The translations under genes were made by a program, and so were the position numbers. Below, piece after piece: positions 61,540 to 64,000 of a stretch of DNA of 64,000 nucleotides. Position 1 is the stretch's first letter. Every line of letters begins with the position of its first letter. The notes below the pieces were generated by a model. The model did no database searches. It was not told the DNA's origin and saw only the letters and a program-made list of their open reading frames with translations. The DNA is from Macrococcus equipercicus (GTDB lineage Bacteria; Bacillota; Bacilli; Staphylococcales; Staphylococcaceae): the NCBI RefSeq assembly GCF_004359525.2, contig NZ_SCWC02000002.1, forward strand, positions 186,001 to 250,000, read 5' to 3'.

Positions 61540-61992
61540 ATGGCAAATAAGACAATGCGGCAGATAAAAATAAGGGAAATCATTTCCAGTCAGCAAATTG
61601 AAACTCAGGAGGAACTGGTTGAAAAACTGAATGAATTCAATTTGAATGTCACTCAGGCAACAATCTCCCGTGACATAAAAGAACTGCAGCTCATTAAAGT
61701 TCCGACGCCGAGCGGCCAATATATTTACAGTCTGCCGAGAGACCGCAAATATCATCCGCTTGATAAACTCGGGCGCTACTTGATGGATTCTTTCGTGAAG
61801 CTGGAAGGGACGGGCAACCTGCTTGTGCTGAAGACTCTGCCCGGGAATGCACAGTCTATCGGTGCTATTTTAGACCAGCTGGAATGGGATGAGATTTTAG
61901 GGACGATCTGCGGTGACGACACGTGTCTGATCATCTGCAGAGATGCCGATTCAGGCAAAGTGGTGACGGAGCGCTTATTTAATATGCTTTAG
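61540..61992 (+). CDS. argR: Arginine repressor ArgR (AhrC)
   Basis: Arginine-dependent repressor/activator of arginine metabolism. 150 residues: winged HTH ([28 protein letters not shown] in two parts, about 20-48) and a C-terminal arginine-binding oligomerisation domain ([13 protein letters not shown]). ATG 61540 chosen over 61534 for spacing to TGGGGGA. Upstream of recN, the usual Bacillota order. Confidence 0.95.
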   Translation: MANKTMRQIKIREIISSQQIETQEELVEKLNEFNLNVTQATISRDIKELQLIKVPTPSGQYIYSLPRDRKYHPLDKLGRYLMDSFVKLEGTGNLLVLKTLPGNAQSIGAILDQLEWDEILGTICGDDTCLIICRDADSGKVVTERLFNML

Positions 61993-62005
61993 GTGGAGGC
62001 AGAAT

Positions 62006-63676
62006 ATGTTACAGACATTGTCTATAAGACAGTTTGCAATCATTGAACAACTTGAAATTGAACTGAAACAAGGACTGACCGTTCTGTCCGGTGAGACAGG
62101 GGCAGGTAAGTCCATTATCATCGATGCGATTTCGCAGCTGATCGGTGCACGCGCCAGCCAGAATCTTGTACGTCACGGTGAGAATAAGGCGGTTGTTGAA
62201 GGGGTATTCGACATCGATCATAATCCGGTCGTGCAGCAGATGCTTGACGCTAAAGGAATTGACCGGGACGACTTCATGCTTGTTAAGCGCGAAATCATGA
62301 AGTCAGGGAAAAGTATATGCAGAATCAATAATCAGACCGTGACATTGAACGAGCTGCGGACCATCATGCAGGAGCTGCTCGATATTCACGGGCAGCATGA
62401 AACGCAGCACCTGCTCAAACCGAAATATCATCTGTCACTGCTCGATGAGTATTCAAAAGGGAGATATGCTGCTGTCAAGCAGCAGTATCAGACCATTTAC
62501 GGCAAATACCGGAAGAAGCAGGATGAGCTGAAAAGACTGGAACGGCAGGATGATTCATTGCTGCAGCGGCTGGACCTCATTAAATTCCAGCATCATGAAC
62601 TCTCTCAGGCAAAGCTGGTCACAGGAGAAAAAACAGTGATGACTGAAGACATCAACCGGCTGCGGAACTTTGAGAAGCTGAATATTGAGCTCACTAAAGC
62701 AGTCGGCTGTTTATCAAATGAGGACAACATTCTGGATAAGCTGTTTGATTTCACGGAGTCACTGAAGGAAGTCGATGACATTCTGTCCGGCCAGTATACG
62801 CAGCTCGTGGAAGAAACGCAGAACACTTATTATCTGCTCGAGGATGCCAAGCACCGGCTCCATGATGAAATGACCGGTAATGACTACGATGAGCAGACGC
62901 TGAACGAACTGGAAGAGCGCATGAATCTCATTCAGCAGCTGGAGCGTAAATACGGCGTGGATCATGACGGACTGATTCACTTGATCGGCAGGCTGGAGAC
63001 AGAGATCAATCAAATTGAAAATCTTGAGGAAAGCACTTCTCACTTGAAAGAAGAAATAGATGCACTGTATGAGCAGCTGCTGTCAGCAGGGAGCATTCTG
63101 TCGAAAGAAAGAAGAAAAGATGCGCATCAGCTGAGAAATGATATATTGCAAGAGATTCATCATCTTGAAATGAAAAGCGCTAACATTGAACTGGCATTTA
63201 CAAAGACGGAACCAAGTATGGATGGGCTGGAAGTGATGGAGTTCATGATCAGCCCGAATAAAGGGGAGCCGCTTAAGTCGCTGTATAAGATCGCTTCAGG
63301 CGGTGAGCTGTCACGGATTATGCTGGCGCTTAAAAGCATATTCGCTGAGAACAAAGGGCAGACCGCTATTCTCTTTGACGAAGTGGATACGGGCGTCTCC
63401 GGCCGGGTGGCGCAGAAGATGGCAGAGAAGATGAAAGCAATCGCAAAGCATATGCAGGTCATCTGTATCTCCCATCTGCCGCAGGTTGCAGCGATCAGCG
63501 ATCACCATCTCTATATTGAGAAGCATGAGCGTGATGAAAGAACGGTGACTTCTGTGACAGAACTGACAGGAGCGGCAAAAGTCAATGAAGTGGCGCGGAT
63601 GATATCGGGGGTGGAAGTGACGCCGCTCACTTTAGAGCACGCGGCAGAACTGATCGCCCAGAACAAAAAGGAATAG
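62006..63676 (+). CDS. recN: DNA repair protein RecN
   Basis: SMC-like ATPase that responds to double-strand breaks. 556 residues: Walker A GETGAGKSIIIDAI (about 29-42), long coiled coils, a Q-loop-like region, signature SGGELSRIMLAL and Walker B ILFDEVDTGVSG. GGTGGAGG precedes the ATG. Normal length. Confidence 0.97.
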   Translation: MLQTLSIRQFAIIEQLEIELKQGLTVLSGETGAGKSIIIDAISQLIGARASQNLVRHGENKAVVEGVFDIDHNPVVQQMLDAKGIDRDDFMLVKREIMKSGKSICRINNQTVTLNELRTIMQELLDIHGQHETQHLLKPKYHLSLLDEYSKGRYAAVKQQYQTIYGKYRKKQDELKRLERQDDSLLQRLDLIKFQHHELSQAKLVTGEKTVMTEDINRLRNFEKLNIELTKAVGCLSNEDNILDKLFDFTESLKEVDDILSGQYTQLVEETQNTYYLLEDAKHRLHDEMTGNDYDEQTLNELEERMNLIQQLERKYGVDHDGLIHLIGRLETEINQIENLEESTSHLKEEIDALYEQLLSAGSILSKERRKDAHQLRNDILQEIHHLEMKSANIELAFTKTEPSMDGLEVMEFMISPNKGEPLKSLYKIASGGELSRIMLALKSIFAENKGQTAILFDEVDTGVSGRVAQKMAEKMKAIAKHMQVICISHLPQVAAISDHHLYIEKHERDERTVTSVTELTGAAKVNEVARMISGVEVTPLTLEHAAELIAQNKKE

Positions 63677-63690
63677 GTGGAGGTGACTGG

Positions 63691-64000
63691 ATGTTAAGAG
63701 TTGCTATCATCGAAGATTCAAAAGAACTGGCGGTAACTATAAAAGCGCATCTGACGAAGCAAGGCATAATTGTTACAGATATCGCTAATAACGGCATGGA
63801 CGGACGGCAGCTGATCGAAAAACGGAACTTCGATGTTCTGCTGCTGGATTTGGTGCTGCCAAATATCGATGGTCTGACACTTGTGAAAAATTACATGCCG
63901 AGAGAACGGGACTATAAAGTCATCTGTTTCTCTGCATTCGGCAAAGAATCGGTGCTGATTGAAGCGACGGCACTCGGCGTGGATTACTTTCTGCTTAAAC
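63691..64000 (+). CDS. Spo0A-like response regulator (3' end outside the window)
   Basis: 103 residues of a receiver domain, cut by the window end. The acidic pocket E8/D9, phosphoacceptor D53, S81 and K103 are intact. FSAFGKESVLIEATALGVDYFLLK is close to the Spo0A receiver signature (TAFGQEDV...ALGASYFILK), especially the FG and ALG.DYF.LK residues. GGTGGAGGTG precedes ATG 63691, 14 nt after recN. In B. subtilis recN-spoIVB-spo0A is the order; spoIVB is missing here. The DNA-binding domain is not visible, so spo0A is likely but not proven. Confidence 0.75.
   Translation, partial: MLRVAIIEDSKELAVTIKAHLTKQGIIVTDIANNGMDGRQLIEKRNFDVLLLDLVLPNIDGLTLVKNYMPRERDYKVICFSAFGKESVLIEATALGVDYFLLK

Overview
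This window is a continuous stretch of Gram-positive (Bacillota) core chromosome. Gene content and order follow the dnaK-to-recN region of Bacillus and Staphylococcus, and Staphylococcaceae is the best fit. Single-copy staphylococcal features are present (glyS-ccpN-ppsR-dnaG-rpoD order, a znuC-znuB-zur operon, DUF2759 and DUF2626 genes). Three things argue against Staphylococcus itself: a membrane-anchored cytochrome c (oxidase-positive respiration), genes of the MEP isoprenoid route (dxs, ispG, ispH) where staphylococci use mevalonate, and a Spo0A-like response regulator after recN. By eye the G+C content is also higher than usual for Staphylococcus. A Macrococcus- or Salinicoccus-like genome is the most likely source; this is inference, not a measured placement.

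Layout. 1-6.3 kb: dnaK (5' end missing), dnaJ, prmA, rsmE, mtaB, rpsU. 6.5-8.6 kb: a membrane-microdomain cluster (short NfeD protein, flotillin FloA, an anchored hypothetical). 8.8-12.7 kb: phoH-ybeY-dgkA-cdd-era-recO. 12.7-18.7 kb: glyS with a T-box leader (minus strand), then ccpN-ppsR and dnaG-rpoD. 18.8-24.4 kb: cytochrome c, trmK, nif3-like, ispH (minus), cshB, nfo. 24.4-26.5 kb: zinc uptake and Zur. 26.5-28.9 kb: minus-strand DUF1189-ispG-yqfW. 29-36.4 kb: sodA, a class B PBP, and pstSCAB-phoU behind a PhoP box. 36.4-41.4 kb: rpmG, folate cyclo-ligase, rhomboid protease, yqgQ-glcK, small conserved genes. 41.6-45.2 kb: a complete comG competence pilus operon. 45.2-51.7 kb: aroK, a glycine riboswitch, gcvT-gcvPA-gcvPB, rhodanese, lipM and a lipoprotein. 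51.8-64 kb: pepQ-efp, accBC, an Asp23 protein, nusB-xseAB-ispA, dxs-tlyA, argR-recN and the truncated Spo0A-like gene.

How it works together. Several blocks carry readable local control: T-box (glyS), glycine riboswitch (gcv operon), PhoP box (pst), a Zur-like site (znu), an ARG box (argR) and a palindrome inside the accBC promoter spacer. Glycine cleavage and lipM are linked by the lipoate cofactor. ispG, ispH, dxs and ispA supply prenyl diphosphates. The comG, recO and recN products belong to DNA uptake and recombination. No mobile element, CRISPR array, rRNA or tRNA gene was found, and every large reading frame looks intact. I see no wholly new multi-gene system; the most interesting points are the Spo0A-like gene, the accBC operator, the compact T-box and the single-aptamer riboswitch.
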